A DNA stretch of 64,000 nucleotides, from the NCBI GenBank assembly GCA_950097015.1, contig CATNEN010000024.1, positions 682,001-746,000 on the forward strand, read 5' to 3'. The DNA comes from Macrostomum hystrix. Its lineage: Eukaryota; Platyhelminthes; Macrostomidae. Shown here one piece after another: positions 34,601 to 49,600 of this stretch. Below the pieces are notes generated by a model. The model ran no database searches. It saw only the letters and a program-made list of their open reading frames with translations, and was not told the origin of the DNA. Numbering within the stretch: position 1 is the first letter of the stretch; every line of letters starts with the position of its first letter. The translations under genes and the position numbers were made by a program.

Positions 34601-37600
34601 AGTTGATTTACACACGTTGAAGGCGAGGGTGCGAACATCCATGTTCAGAGAGTGGCTTCGGATAAAGCTGGATAATGATGCCTTGATTTCAGGGCCAAAC
34701 ATTTTTTATCAATTATTGTCTTCTTGTTGGTTTTAATACCGACAAAGCAGTTTGACTCCTTGCCGCATCAAGCTGCCTATCACTGATCGGAAATAGGCAC
34801 TAATCAATCAACAAAACCAATAAATCCTACCGGAAAATGACCTGCCTACAAACTACATCTCTTACCTTTAAACTGCTAATCTACCTATAAACTACCAATC
34901 TACCTAACAACTACCAATCTACCCAGAAACTACCTGTCTAACCATTAAACTACCAATCTACCAATAAACTACCAATCTACCTATAAACTACCAATCTACC
35001 AATAAACTAACAATCTACCTAACAACTACTAATCTACCTAGAAACTACCTGTCTAACCAAAAAACTGCCAATCTACCTATCAACTACCAATCTACCTATC
35101 AACCTACAAACTACCTGTCTAGCCTATAAACTGCTAATCTACCCTTAAACTACCAATCTACCAATACACTACTCTTTACCAATTTACTATAAGGGTGAGC
35201 CAAAAGTTTCCGGAATTTCATTGCATCAACATAGTCAACTTTCGCATTCAAAGTCAACAGATTAAAACGATGTAACATAGTTGCCATTCAAGACCTTGAC
35301 TCTCTCCCATCTCATAGGCAGTGCCTCAATCCCCTCCATCCAGAAGCTCCTTGGCCTAGAGTCGATCCATTCCTGCACTGCTAACTCCACATGCTGCTTG
35401 TTCGCAAACCGCCGACCATCACAGAAGTTCTGGAGGGATCTGAACACATGGTAGTCACATGGCGAGAGGTCCGGCGAGTAAGGTGGGTGAGGCAAAACGC
35501 TGAAGCCGAGGCTCGCGAGTTTGGCTTGGGTGATTCTAGCCTTGTGTGGTCGGGCATTGTCAAACAGAAGAACTTTGTCCCGGTGCCCTGGGCACACGGA
35601 TCGCAGCCGGTGGGCAACTTGCTCCAGTTCTTCGCAGATGACAGCAGCAGTGACAGCCACACCATGCGGGATGAGCTCCCAGAAGATGGGGCCCGATGAG
35701 CAGAACCAGAAGGACAAGAGCTCCTTCCCACAGTGGGGGTCTCGCCTGGAGCAGATTGGTGGCTCTTCATCAGCATTCACCCAGACCGCCGATGCGATAG
35801 GATTTTCATATGAGACCCACTTCTCATCCTGCGCAATGATGGACTTTAGGAAATATGGCGAGTGGGCCTGGAGGAGGTTCGAAGTTGCCATCTCGACCCG
35901 AGTGCCCATCTGCTGGGGAGTCAGCTCGTGGGGTACCAGAGTCGGCTTCTTCGGAACCTTGCCTGCATCATGCAGGCTCCGTCGAACTGTGCTGTAGGGC
36001 ACTCCAGTTGTGGCCGACAACTTGCGCACACTGTACTCCGGGTTGTCCTCTAGGGCATGGAGAACGGCACCTTGATCGGCAGTGGGGGGTCGACCTGACC
36101 TTGGTTTGTCGCACAGGTTCCAGTCCTCCTCTACAAAGCGAGCGAACCATTCGTACACCGTAGACTTAGAGGGTGCATGATGACCCATCAGACTTGATAG
36201 CTCGCGATGTGCCTCGGCTGCATTTCTTCCAGCGTGAAAGTGGTTGAGCAGAATAGCTCGCCATTCGTTTTTAGGCATGTCCATTATTATTACTATAGCG
36301 GCTATTCAAACAGAGCTGAAGAGATGCGCTGATTCTGAGTAAAAGAGATAGAAGCATGCATGCAAGTATGCTAGTGGATGACTGCCACTTTTGAGATTTA
36401 CCATAAACAAAATTTGTACGAAGATCTAGCTGAAAAAAATTCCGGAAACTTTTGGCTCACCCTTATAATTACAAATTACTAAGTACTAATTTACCAATCT
36501 ACCTATCAACTACCAATCAACCTACAAACTACCTGTCTAACCAATAAACTACCAATCTACCTATCAACTACCAATCTTCCTAGCAACTACCAATCTACCT
36601 ATCAACTACCAATCTACCTACAAACTACCTGTCTAACCTATAAACTGTCAAACAGCCCTTAAATTACCAATTTACCAATAAACTACTAATCTACCTACGA
36701 AATACCAATCTATCTATAATCTACCAATTTATCTACAAAACTGCAAAACCTCCTAACCCACCTGGAGGAATCCTCAGGCAGCAGTTCGATGAGGAAGTTA
36801 TCCCAGTTGGCTGCCTGGCTGCTCAGCATCGGGGCGCGCCACTCCAGCTGGCAGAAGTCAACGCCCAGCTGGTAGTACCGCAGATTGGTCGGACTATCCG
36901 GCAGGTTGAAGTTGTCGGCGCCGATCCTTCGCGTCGACTGGGATCTGTCGGGTTCTGTGAATGGGATAACAGCGGATTGTCTACTGAACAGAATGGAAGG
37001 CTAACTGCAGATATCTACTGAACAGAATGGAAGGCTAACTGCGGATATCTACTGAACAGAATGGAAGGCTAACTGTGGCAATCTACTGAACAGAATGGAA
37101 GGATAACTGCAGATGTCTACTGAACAGAATGGAAGGCTAACTGCAGATATCTTCTGAACAGAATGGAAGGCTAACTGTGGAAATCTATTGAACAGAATGG
37201 AAGGCTAACTGCGGATGTCTACTGAACAGAATGGAAGGCTAACTGTGGCAATCTACTGAACAGAATGGAAGGATAACTGCAGATATCTACTGAACAGAAT
37301 GGAAGGATAACTGCGGATGTCTACTGAACAGAATGGAAGGCTAACTGCGGATGTCTACTGAACAGAATGGAAGGATAACTGCGGATGTCTACTGAACAGA
37401 ATGGAAGGCTAACTGCGGATATCTTCTGAACAGAATGGAAGGCTAACTGCGGATATCTTCTGAACAGGGTGGAAGGATAACTGCGGATATCTACTGAACA
37501 GGGTGGAAGGATAACTGCGGATATCTACTGAACAGAATGGAAGGAGAACCGTGGATATCTACTGAACAGAATGGAAGGCTAACTGTGGCAATCTACTGAA

Positions 37601-40600
37601 CAGAATGGAAGGATAACTGCAGATGTCTACTGAACAGAATGGAAGGCTAACTGCAGATATCTTCTGAACAGAATGGAAGGCTAACTGTGGAAATCTATTG
37701 AACAGAATGGAAGGCTAACTGCGGATGTCTACTGAACAGAATGGAAGGCTAACTGTGGCAATCTACTGAACAGAATGGAAGGATAACTGCAGATATCTAC
37801 TGAACAGAATGGAAGGATAACTGCGGATGTCTACTGAACAGAATGGAAGGCTAACTGCGGATGTCTACTGAACAGAATGGAAGGATAACTGCGGATGTCT
37901 ACTGAACAGAATGGAAGGCTAACTGCGGATATCTTCTGAACAGAATGGAAGGCTAACTGCGGATATCTTCTGAACAGGGTGGAAGGATAACTGCGGATAT
38001 CTACTGAACAGGGTGGAAGGATAACTGCGGATATCTACTGAACAGAATGGAAGGAGAACCGTGGATATCTACTGAACAGAATGGAAGGATAACCGTGGAT
38101 ATATACTGAACAGGGTGGAAGGATAATTGCGGATGTCTACTGAACAGAATGGAAGGCTAACTGCGGATATCTACTGAACAGAATGGAAGGATAACTGCGG
38201 ATGTCTACTGAACAGAATGGAAGGCTAACTGCGGATATCTTCTGAACAGAATGGAAGGCTAACTGTGGAAATCTTCTGAACAGATGGAAGGCTAACTGCG
38301 GATATCTGCTGAACAGAATAGAAGGATAACTGTGGATATCTACCGAACAGAATGGAAGGCTAACTGCGGATATCTACTGAACAGGGTGGAAGGATAACTG
38401 CGGATATCTACTGAACAGGGTGGAAGGATAACTGTGGAAATCTACTGAACAGAATGGAAGGATAACTGTGGAAATCTACTGAAAAGGGTGGAAGGATAAC
38501 TGTGGAAATCTACTGAAAAGGGTGGAAGGATAACTGTGGAAATCTACTGAAAAGGGTGGAAGGATAACTGTGGAAATCTACTGAACAGAATGGAAGGATA
38601 ACTGTGGAAATCTACTGAAAAGGGTGGAAGGATAACTGTGGAAATCTACTGAACAGAATGGAAGGATAACTGTGGAAATCTACTGAACAGAATGGAAGGA
38701 TAACTGTGGAAATCTACTGAACAGAATGGAAGGATAACTGTGGAAATCTACTGAACAGAATGGAAGGATAACTGTGGAAATCTACTGAACAGAATGGAAG
38801 GCTAACTGCGGATATCTACTGAACAGAATGGAAGGAGAACCGTGGATATCTACTGAACAGGGTGGAAGGATAACTGCGGATATCTACTGAACAGAATGGA
38901 AGGAGAACCGTGGATATCTACTGAACAGAATGGAAGGATAACTGTGGAAATCTACTGAACAGAATGGAAGGATAACTGTGGAAATCTACTGAACAGAATG
39001 GAAGGATAACTGTGGATATCTACCGAACAGAATGGAAGGCTAACTGCGGATATCTACTGAACAGGGTGGAAGGATAACTGCGGATATCTACTGAACAGGG
39101 TGGAAGGATAACTGCGGATATCTACTGAACAGGGTGGAAGGCTAACTGCGGATATCTACTGAACAGGGTGGAAGGCTAACTGCGGATATCTACTGAACAG
39201 GGTGGAAGGATAACTGTGGAAATCTACTGAACAGAATGGAAGGATAACTGTGGAAATCTACTGAACAGAATGGAAGGATAACTGTGGAAATCTACTGAAC
39301 AGAATGGAAGGATAACTGTGGAAATCTACTGAACAGAATGGAAGGATAACTGCGGATATCTACTGAACAGAATGGAAGGATAACTGTGGAAATCTACTGA
39401 ACAGAATGGAAGGATTTTATGAAAGGGAAGCTTTACCATAAAGCTAATCTCCTTTGTGGCGTATTAATAAATGCTGAGAGCTGGCCTTTTTAGATTAATT
39501 AATCTACAAGCTAGAATCCTGCTGGCCCTATTATTTAAATGCTCATTATTCACACCTTCGTGCGTCTCAAAATCAACCGCGCATAATTAACGATCTTGAG
39601 ATGAGATGAATGCTTGATTTTTTTGTTTGACCTTCAATAGCGTTTCTAAATTCAGTGCATATTTTACTCGTTTCGCTACTGAAAGTAGTGGTAAAAAGAG
39701 TTTTGATAGTTTTAGAAAAAATTTGAACGTCTCTTTCTTAGTGGGATTATTTATTAAAAAGAAATGATAACCAGAATATCCATATTCTAGATTTAGAAGT
39801 CCCATTTGTTAGTAATATAACACATTGTCCATCATTATTTAGAACAGTGTGACTCAGAAGCAATCTCTCTAGAATAAACTGATTCGACAATTTATTTCCC
39901 GACATAATTTTATGCAAATTTTCTCGGCCAGCATGAGTCACACGCGGCTTTTTTAGTCGAGTTTTAAACTGTAGGAAATTGAGGCTATGTGAATAGCGTG
40001 GCTGTTAGCACACTCAGTCATTGAATCATTGACTGTGGCATTCGTGCACCCGATTCAATTCATCAGTTTATATAGACTTCCGGCCTTGTCATTTCCCTTC
40101 CCTTCTATTCAATATTATTTAACACCGGCTTGCTTTTAGAAGCAATGCGAGCACTTTCTGTGTCTGGCGTGCAGCCTTGTGGTGGAAGAGCGTCGGACTC
40201 ACGTCTTGAAGTTTGGGGGTTCGATTCCTGGAACAGTTTGTGTCCCTTGGCAAGACAATTAACTCTTCCAGGCTTCAGTTCTTCCAGGTACCAGCATCAG
40301 CTGGGGTAATTTAGGGTGGGTGTGGCGTCCCCCAGTCCATGGACTGAACAGCCGCATGCAGCCTGCAGTTGCGTCGCGCAATAGCTGCGGCTGTGCTGTC
40401 GGCTGCACATCTGGCCCAATTATGGCAGGTGTAATCAATTACTATTGTTATTTATATTCAAATTTCTATAGCCACATGCTGTATATATTATACACTTTGA
40501 AGCAATCAACTAGCTTAAGGAAATTGTCGACGTTTTTATATTGTTTATCTCACCACAAAAGCTGATAATTTCAAGACAGTTTTCTCGACCAGCCAATGTC

Positions 40601-43600
40601 AGCGTACATTTGCATCTTTATGTGATCTTGGTGCCTATAGAAGTTTATAGGTAGATTGGTAGTTTATAGGTAGATAGGTAGTTAATAGGCAGATTGGTAG
40701 CTTATAGGTAGATTAGTAGTTTCTCGGTAGATTGTAGTTTATGGGTAAATTGGTAGTTTATGGATAGATTAGTAGGTTATAGGTAGATAAGTAGATTATT
40801 GGTAGATTTGCAGTTTATAGGTAGATCGGTAGTTTATCGGTAGATTTTAGTTTATAGGTAGATTGGTAGTTTATGAGTAGATTGGTAGTTGATGGGTAGA
40901 TTGGTAGTTTATAGGCAGATAGGTAGTTTATGGGTAGATTGGTAGTTTATGGGTAGATTGGTAGTTTATAGGCAGATAGGTAGTTTATAGGTAGATTGGT
41001 AGTTTATAGGCAGATAGGTAGTTTATGGGTAGATTGGTAGTTTATAGGCAGATAGGTATTTTATAGGTAGATTGGTAGTTTATAGGCAGATAGGTAGTTT
41101 ATGGGTAGATTGGTAGTTTATAGGCAGATAGGTAGTTTATAGGTAGATTGGTAGTTTATAGGCAGATAGGTAGTTTATAGGTAGATTGGTAGTTTATAGG
41201 CAGATAGGTAGTTTATAGGTAGATTGGTAGTTTATAGGCAGATAGGTAGTTTATAGGTAGATTGGTAGTTTATAGGCAGATAGGTAGTTTATAGGTAGAT
41301 TGGTAGTTTATAGGCAGATAGGTAGTTTATGGGTAGATTGGTACGCTCGTAGTTTGAAGGTAGATTATAATTTTTTAGACAGATTGGTAGTTAAAAGGTA
41401 GATTGGTAGCTTTCAGATAGACTATTAGATTTTTAGGTAGATTGGTGTTATTTCGAAAAAAACGGTTGCTTTTTTTCAGAAAGAGATAATAAATTGGCGT
41501 CATTATTGAACTATTCATCCATGGATATTGCATGCTTTGAATTTTCGATGTATAGTTTGACGCATCCGAAATGTCAGACAAAGATGCTACCACCGCCCAG
41601 CCCTATATCACAATCGGGCTAATCTATTCTGCTTGGCTTCCAAATGCATAAACAAAGCATCAAGTTTGTTCATTGGACATTGTTCCGGTTCTTCCTAACA
41701 AATCTAGATTTTATATGTTGTTGACGACGCTTAACTAGCCGCACACTTGGAGGCACAGCTAATAGTACATTTGCCGTGTTTATTGTTGCCTTCTGGTCAG
41801 AACAACCGACTCTGGTCCCTAAGTGGTTATTGGACGTATTAATCAAGGCCAGGTGTAAAAATAATCCCATAATCCCATAGCCGGCTATGTTCTGGCATAC
41901 AAGTTTCCCAGATACAATGAAAGTACCTGTAGATGGCACAGGGATCAGTGAAAGTCACACCAGGGTATAAGAGAAGAATCTCATTAGAATCACACTAGAA
42001 TCACACTAGAATTAAACTACAATAACACTAGAATTCCGCTAGAATCACACTAGTATCACACTAGAATTAAACTACAATCTCACTAGAATCACACTAAAAT
42101 TTAACTACAATCTCACTAGAATCACACTTTTGAATCACACTTGAATCAGACTAGAATCACACTAGAAGCACACTAGAAATACAAGAAAATCGCGCTAGAA
42201 TCACATTAGAATCATAATAGAATCACACTAGAATCACACTAGAGTCACTCTATAATCACAATAGAACTAAACTACAATCACACTAGAATCACACTAGAAT
42301 CATACTAGAATCACACTAGAATCACACTAGAATCATACTAGAATCACACTAGAATCACACTAGAATTACACTAGAATCCCGCTAGAATCACACTAGAATC
42401 ACACTAGAATCACACTAGAATCACACTAGAATCACACTAGAATCTCACTAGAATCATATTAGAATCACACTAGAATCACGCTAGAATCACACTAGAATCA
42501 CACTAGAATCACACTAGAATCACACTAGAATCATACTAGAATCATACTAGAATCACACTAGAATCATACTAGAATCACACTAGAATCACACTAGAATCAC
42601 ACTAGAATCACACTAGAATCACACTAGAATCATACTAGAATCACACTAGAATCACACTAGAATCACACTAGAATCATACTAGAATCACACTAGAATCATA
42701 CTAGAATCACACTAGAATCATACTAGAATCACACTAGAATCACACTAGAATCATACTAGAATCACACTAGAATCACACTAGAATCACACTAGAATCACAC
42801 TAGAATCACACTAGAATTATGCAAAAGGGGCATTGAATCTGATCGCATTTTAAATTCCGTTTGTAAATCTCATAAAAAGTGAGCATTTTTGTAATTCCAG
42901 ACGAGAATAGGCTTGCAAAATGAAATACTAAACACATTTTTATGGAGACAATTCGATATTTTTCGAATGGACCAAGTATTTTTTCCTCGCAAAATGGCTT
43001 AGCAGGACACAAAGTAGGCCATTTGCCTTGCTAGATATTACAAATGTACAGTTAAGAGACACGAGTGAAAATTAGCAAACTAGGGAAGGCTGTTTCATGT
43101 CACGGACGGAACACTGCGATTAACCCCAGTACATAAAGTCTTTCAAAGATTTTCAATTTCTCCCACTTCAGTTTGTGTCCCAGTTTTAATGCTGTGCACT
43201 TTTCATTTCAAATGATTAACAGCGATCTACTTGATTTAAGGAATTAATAGAGTGAATTTAAAACTTAATGAAGTTAGAAGAGAACCAGGGATTTTTAGAG
43301 AAGGAGAAAAAAATTAAGAGGGAAAATGGAGAGATAAGAGAGAAGGGAAGAAATGAAGAAATGGAGAGAGTGGAGGGAAGAAATGGAGAGAGAGGAGGGA
43401 AGAAATGGAGACAGAGGGGAGGAAAAAATAAAGAGAGAGAAGAAATGGTCGAGAAGGAAGAAATGGGGAGAACGGGGGGAGAAATGGGAAGGTAAGATGG
43501 ATAATAGAAGTGGTGGGGTTTGAAATGGACCGAGAGGGAAAATTAAGAGAGATCAATGAGAAATAGTAGGGAAGCAATAGGAGAGGGGGGAGAAATAGTA

Positions 43601-46600
43601 GGGAAGCAATAGGAGAGGGGGGAGAAATAGTAGGGAAGCAATAGGAGAGGGGGGAGAAATAGTAGGGAAGCAATAGGAGAGGGGGGAGAAATAGTAGGGA
43701 AGCAATAGGAGAGGGGGGAGAAATAGTAGGGAAGCAATAGGAGAGGGGGGAGAAATAGTAGGGAAGCAATAGGAGAGGGGGGAGAAATAGTAGGGAAGCA
43801 ATAGGAGAGGGGGGAGAAATAGTAGGGAAGCAATAGGAGAGGGGGGAGAAATGGGGAGAGAGAGGAACTCAAGGACTCACCAACTGAGGAGTCGAGCACG
43901 AGCAGCTGCGTCAGTCGCTGGCCGCTGCCAGCGGCACTGCTGGCCAGGCACTGGTACAGGCCGGAGTCGGCCGCCACCAGACCGCGAAGCCGCAGCTCCG
44001 GCCCTGCCAGTCGGACGAACGGCGGCTTCTGCGCCATCGGCTGGCCGTTTTTCAGCCAGGTGACACTCGGCTGCGGATTGCCTGCGTTGATGCGAGAGGG
44101 CTTGTCAGTAACACCTCCCAGTTCCTCAGCGACACCTCCCAGTTCCTCAGCGACACCTCCCAGTTCCTCAGTCACACCTCCCAGTTCTTCAGTCACACCT
44201 CCCAGTTCCTCAGTCACACCTCCCAGTTCCTCAGTCACACCTCCCAGTTCCTCAGTCACACCTCCCAGTTCCTCAGCGACACCTCCCAGTTCCTCAGTCA
44301 CACCTCCCAGTTCCTCAGTCACACCTCCCAGTTCCTCAGTCACACCTCCCAGTTCCTCAGTCACACCTCCCAGTTCCTCAGTCACACCTCCCAGTTCCTC
44401 AGTCACACCTCCCAGTTCCTCAGTCACACCTCCCAGTTCCTCAGTCACACCTCCCAGTTCTTCAGCGACACCTCCCAGTTCCTCAGTCACACCTCCCAGT
44501 TCCTCAGTCACACCTCCTAGTTCCTAAGTCATACCTTAAGTTAATTAATAGCCAGCCCTTATCACACGTCCAGTTCATTAATAGCCAGTCCATATCACAC
44601 CTCCAGTTCATTAATAGCCAGACCATATCACACCTCCAGTTCATTAATAGCCAGTCCATATCACACCTCCAGTTCATTAATAGCCAGTCCATATCACACC
44701 TCCAGTTCATTAATAGCCAGTCCATATCACACCTCCAGTTCATTAATAGCCAGACCATATCACACCTCCAGTTCATTAATAGCCAGTCCATATCACACCT
44801 CCAGTTCATTAATAGCCAGTCCATATCACACCTCCAGTTCATTAATAGCCAGTCCATATCACACCTCCAGTTCATTAATAGCCAGTCCATATCACACCTC
44901 CAGTTCATTAATAGCCAGTCCATATCACACCTCCAGTTCATTAATAGCCAGTCCATATCACACCTCCAGTTCATTAATAGCCAGTCCATATCACACCTCC
45001 AGTTCATTAATAGCCAGTCCATATCACACCTCCAGTTCATTAATAGCCAGTCCATATCACACCTCCAGTTCATTAATAGCCAGACCATATCACACCTCCA
45101 GTTCATTAATAGCCAGTCCATATCACACCTCCAGTTCATTAATAGCCAGTCCATATCACACCTCCAGTTCATTAATAGCCAGTCCATATCACACCTCCAG
45201 TTCATTAATAGCCAGTCCATATCACACCTCCAGTTCATTAATAGCCAGTCCATATCACACCTCCAGTTCATTAATAGCCAGACCATATCACACCTCCAGT
45301 TCATTAATAGCCAGTCCATATCACACCTCCAGTTCATTAATAGCCAGTCCATATCACACCTCCAGTTCATTAATAGCCAGTCCATATCACACCTCCAGTT
45401 CATTAATAGCCAGTCCATATCACACCTCCAGTTCATTAATAGCCAGTCCATATCACACCTCCAGTTCATTAATAGCCAGTCCATATCACACCTCCAGTTC
45501 ATTAATAGCCAGTCCATATCACACCTCCAGTTCATTAATAGCCAGTCCATATCACACCTCCAGTTCATTAATAGCCAGTCCATATCACACCTCCAGTTCA
45601 TTAATAGCCAGTCCATATCACACCTCCAGTTCATTAATAGCCAGACCATATCACACCTCCAGTTCATTAATAGCCAGTCCATATCACACCTCCAGTTCAT
45701 TAATAGCCAGTCCATATCACACCTCCAGTTCATTAATAGCCAGTCCATATCACACCTCCAGTTCATTAATAGCCAGTCCATATCACACCTCCAGTTCATT
45801 AATAGCCAGTCCATATCACACCTCCAGTTCATTAATAGCCAGTCCATATCACACCTCCAGTTCATTAATAGCCAGTCCATATCACACCTCCAGTTCATTA
45901 ATAGCCAGTCCATATCACACCTCCAGTTCATTAATAGCCAGTCCATATCACACCTCCAGTTCATCAATAGCCAGTCCATATCACACCTCCAGTTCATTAA
46001 TAGCCAGTCCATATCACACCTCCAGTTCATCAATAGCTAGTTCCTCAGAAAGTGACCTCTCAGCGGTTCTAAAACAAAGAATAATTTCTTGGCTCCAAAA
46101 AAGAAGATTCTGAAACTCTCTAATCAGTGGACAAAATCCTTGACGTTTAGTTCATTCTGTACAGTATCGAATGTCCAGCAATGAGATAATTACATTCCGC
46201 AATAGGTTGCTATCTGAGGCTCTGTGACCCGGACAGTTGAGGAGGTCATGACCGGGTTTCTGTTTTCCCATAGCGAAGAAAAAAGGATTGCCTCCTAGGC
46301 TTATTCAGTCATTTTTATCCCCTTCTGATCCTCTCCGCATTAATCGAATCCCACAGAGAGCTTGCCAAGTCACGATTGTCGCCACTACCCGCCTTTTCCG
46401 TAAATAATATTCCCCTTGATTTTTTTATTCCACAATTTTCTTCCCAAACGGTTCTGGACTTTCCCGGCGAGGCCGAAAGGGGAGATTCTCTGTTGCCTAT
46501 AGTGCCGCGCGATTCCCAGTTAATATTAATAATCTCTGGCCGCCTCTCTGAGCAGCACCGAACGGTAACAGACTCGGCTTCTCAAACTAGCCGGCACCTC

Positions 46601-49600
46601 TGCCACCCCCCCCTGACAGCGAGTGTTTGCCATCGAGCCAGTTTCTGCCACCATCTCATATTCTCATAGCACATATATAATTCTATACATACGTAGCTGC
46701 GCACACATTTGCAATATGGCTAACTAGGACTACCACTTAATGTCAGCAATGCAACCGCATCTGTAGCAGCAGCAACAGAAGGTTTTAGCTGTTCATTATT
46801 CGGCTCATCCGCCCCCAGGTCTGCAGAAACTGGCTTATCCGATTCCCAAATGAGCGGGCTAGCATGATGTTTGCCTTTATTCTTATGAGTGCATTCTTAT
46901 GAGTGCATTCGGGTATGAGAATTGGCTGTGCACTTTGCCGTAGATTTGGCAACTGATCGGTAAAATTATAGTCTGCCAACTGTCAATTATTAACAGAGTG
47001 AAATGCTAACCTGCTGCTTCATCTGGCTGTCACGAAAATACATTGGATGACAGTGGACTGAGAATGAACAGAGAGTGAACAGAGAGTGAACAGAGAGTGA
47101 ACAGAGAGTGAACAGAGATTGAACAGAGATGAACAGAGAATGAACAGAGAATGAACAGAGAGTGAACAGAGAGTGAACAGAGAGTGAACAGAGAGTGAAC
47201 AGAGATTAACAGAGAATGAACAGAGACTGAACAGAGATGAACAGAGAATGAACAGAGAATGAACAGAGATTGAACAGAGATGAACAGAGAATGAACAGAG
47301 AATGAACAGAGAGTGAACAGAGAGTGAACAGAGAGTGAACAGAGAGTGAACAGAGAGTGAACAGAGAGTGAACAGAGAGTGAACAGAGAGTGAACACAGA
47401 GTGAACACAGAGTGAACACAGAGTGAACACAGAGTGAACAGAGAGCGAATAGAAAGTGAACAGAGAGTGAACAGAGAGTGAACAGAGAGTGAACAGCGAG
47501 TGAACAGAGAGTGAACAGAGAGTGAACAGAGAGTGAACAGAGAGTGAACAGCTTTACTTCTAACCCTTTGTCTGGCACCGCAGCGTGGCAGCTCCGCCAG
47601 CGAATGTGGTCACGGCGGCAGCATCCGGGTCGTCGCCGACAAACTGCGGCGCGGCCAGCACCGTCAGCTCAGCCTGGGTGTAGATCTCGCGTGATTCGCC
47701 GCCTCTGGCTCTGCAGACGTAGCCGCCTGAGTCGGACACCAGCAGATTGGAGAAGTGAAGCGAGCCCTGGCCCAACTGGCGCACTCGGGAGCTGGCGAAT
47801 GGGAGTTATAGGGAAGGATTCGAACTCGTGACAAAAATTTCGTGGCTTTACAAAAATAAAAATAATTCATTTTCTCCCCGTCTGTTTTCTTTTTAGAAAA
47901 TGACTGACAGGTTGTGTAAAGCTTTTACAGGTCGGTTGCTGAGAGAAGAGAGAGAATAAGATAAACAGAAGAGATGATGAGATAGACAGGAAAGGGGGTG
48001 AGATAAACAGGAAAGGGGAGGAGATAAACAGGAGAGAGGATGAGATAAACAGGAGAGGGGATGAGATAAACAGGAGAGAGGATGAGATAAACAGGAGAAG
48101 GATGAGATAAACAGGAGAAAGGATGAGATAAACAGGAGAGGGGATGAGATAAACAGGAGAAAGGATGAGATAAACAGGAGAGCGGATGAGATAAACAGGA
48201 AAGGGGAGGAGATAAACAGGAGAGAGGATAAGATAAACAGGAAAGGCGATGAGATAATCAGAAGAGAGGATGAGATAGACAGGAGAAAGGATGAGATAAA
48301 CAGGAGAGGGGATGAGATAAACAGGAAAGGGGAGTAGATAAGCAGGAGAGAGGATGAGATAAACAGGAGAGGGATGAGATAAACAGGAGAAAGGATGAGA
48401 TAAACAGGAGAAAGGATGAGATAAACAGGAGAAAGGATGAGATAAACAGGAAAGGCGATGAGATAATCAGAAGAGAGGATGAGATAGACAGGAGAAAGGA
48501 TGAGATAAACAGGAAAGGGGAGGAGATAAACAGGAAAGGGGAGGAGATAAACAGGAGAGAGGATGAGATAAACAGGAGAGGGGATGAGATAAACGGGGCA
48601 GAAGGTAAGAAAAATAGGAGAGGGGACAAGAAAAAATGAAAGTCAACCGAAATGCAGTAAAGAATCAACCATGTAAGATTATTGATTCCTATTTTATCTG
48701 CAACACATAAAAGCTACCTTCAGCGGTCGATCCGCCGCCTGCCCTTTATCGGCGGGGATCAAAACACAAACAGAGCCATCGCCGAATCGCAAATCACAAA
48801 AATCTGCCAAGTTCCCCTTGAAAGCTGGCTATATTCCGTCTCCCAGCGGAGTTTATTGTTAGCTTGTTAGCGCTGTAAAACTTCTGTCCGCAACATTGGT
48901 TCGGTTCGTATTGTCAACTGTAGCTAGTTAAACTTGCCAGTAATGCCAAGTATTTGACGGGAGGGGTATACGAGTCACCTGGAAATTATTTCGCCAGGAG
49001 CGACGAGGCAATTCTTCCGATTTCGCTAACTCCTGCGGCACACAAGCACACAGATACTGTTCGCATGGCACACGCTGACACAGGGGATGTGTACATCTGC
49101 CTTGACTTTCTCATTGTCAGGCAGTGTGCACTCTCTGACGCGTTAACTGCTCTGTCCAACGCGTTTGCCTTTCCGCACCAAGGTCCCTGAGCTCGATTCC
49201 GCGGCGAGGCCACATTCATTTGAGGCGCAGCAGCGGAGAGAAGGCTTGGGGGGCTTGTCGTGCAATTTAATTCCAAAGCACAGTGAGAGTGTACACTGCC
49301 TGACAATGAGAAATTCAGGGCAGGTGTACACACCAGCTGTGTGAGTGCGTGCTCAGAAGTCAGATTGGTTAAGTAGAACCTAAATAGAATGAAAAAACAG
49401 CGGCCCTCAACTAACGGAAGAAGATCATTTTAAAAATCAACACAGCACCGAGAATTGAGGCAAGTAGTAATTTTTGCAGCAGTAAAGCCAATACTTAATA
49501 AGCGATAACTGCTGTCCGGTCTTGTGGAGAGCCTCAATTTCCTGACCATTTCTTGTGAAAGCACACACAACACGCACACACGGGTCACCCAGTCATTGGG

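Noticed and set aside
40171-40260. A functional tRNA gene
   Set aside because: A and B boxes are present but no cloverleaf could be folded by eye, and SINE-type sequence follows directly.
44504-46033. 509-codon [11 protein letters not shown] repeat protein
   Set aside because: A 33-bp unit gives a period of 11 residues; no unique sequence at either end.
48986-49333. Minus-strand frame of 115 codons as a receptor exon
   Set aside because: No Ig framework; it lies inside the inverted-repeat element.
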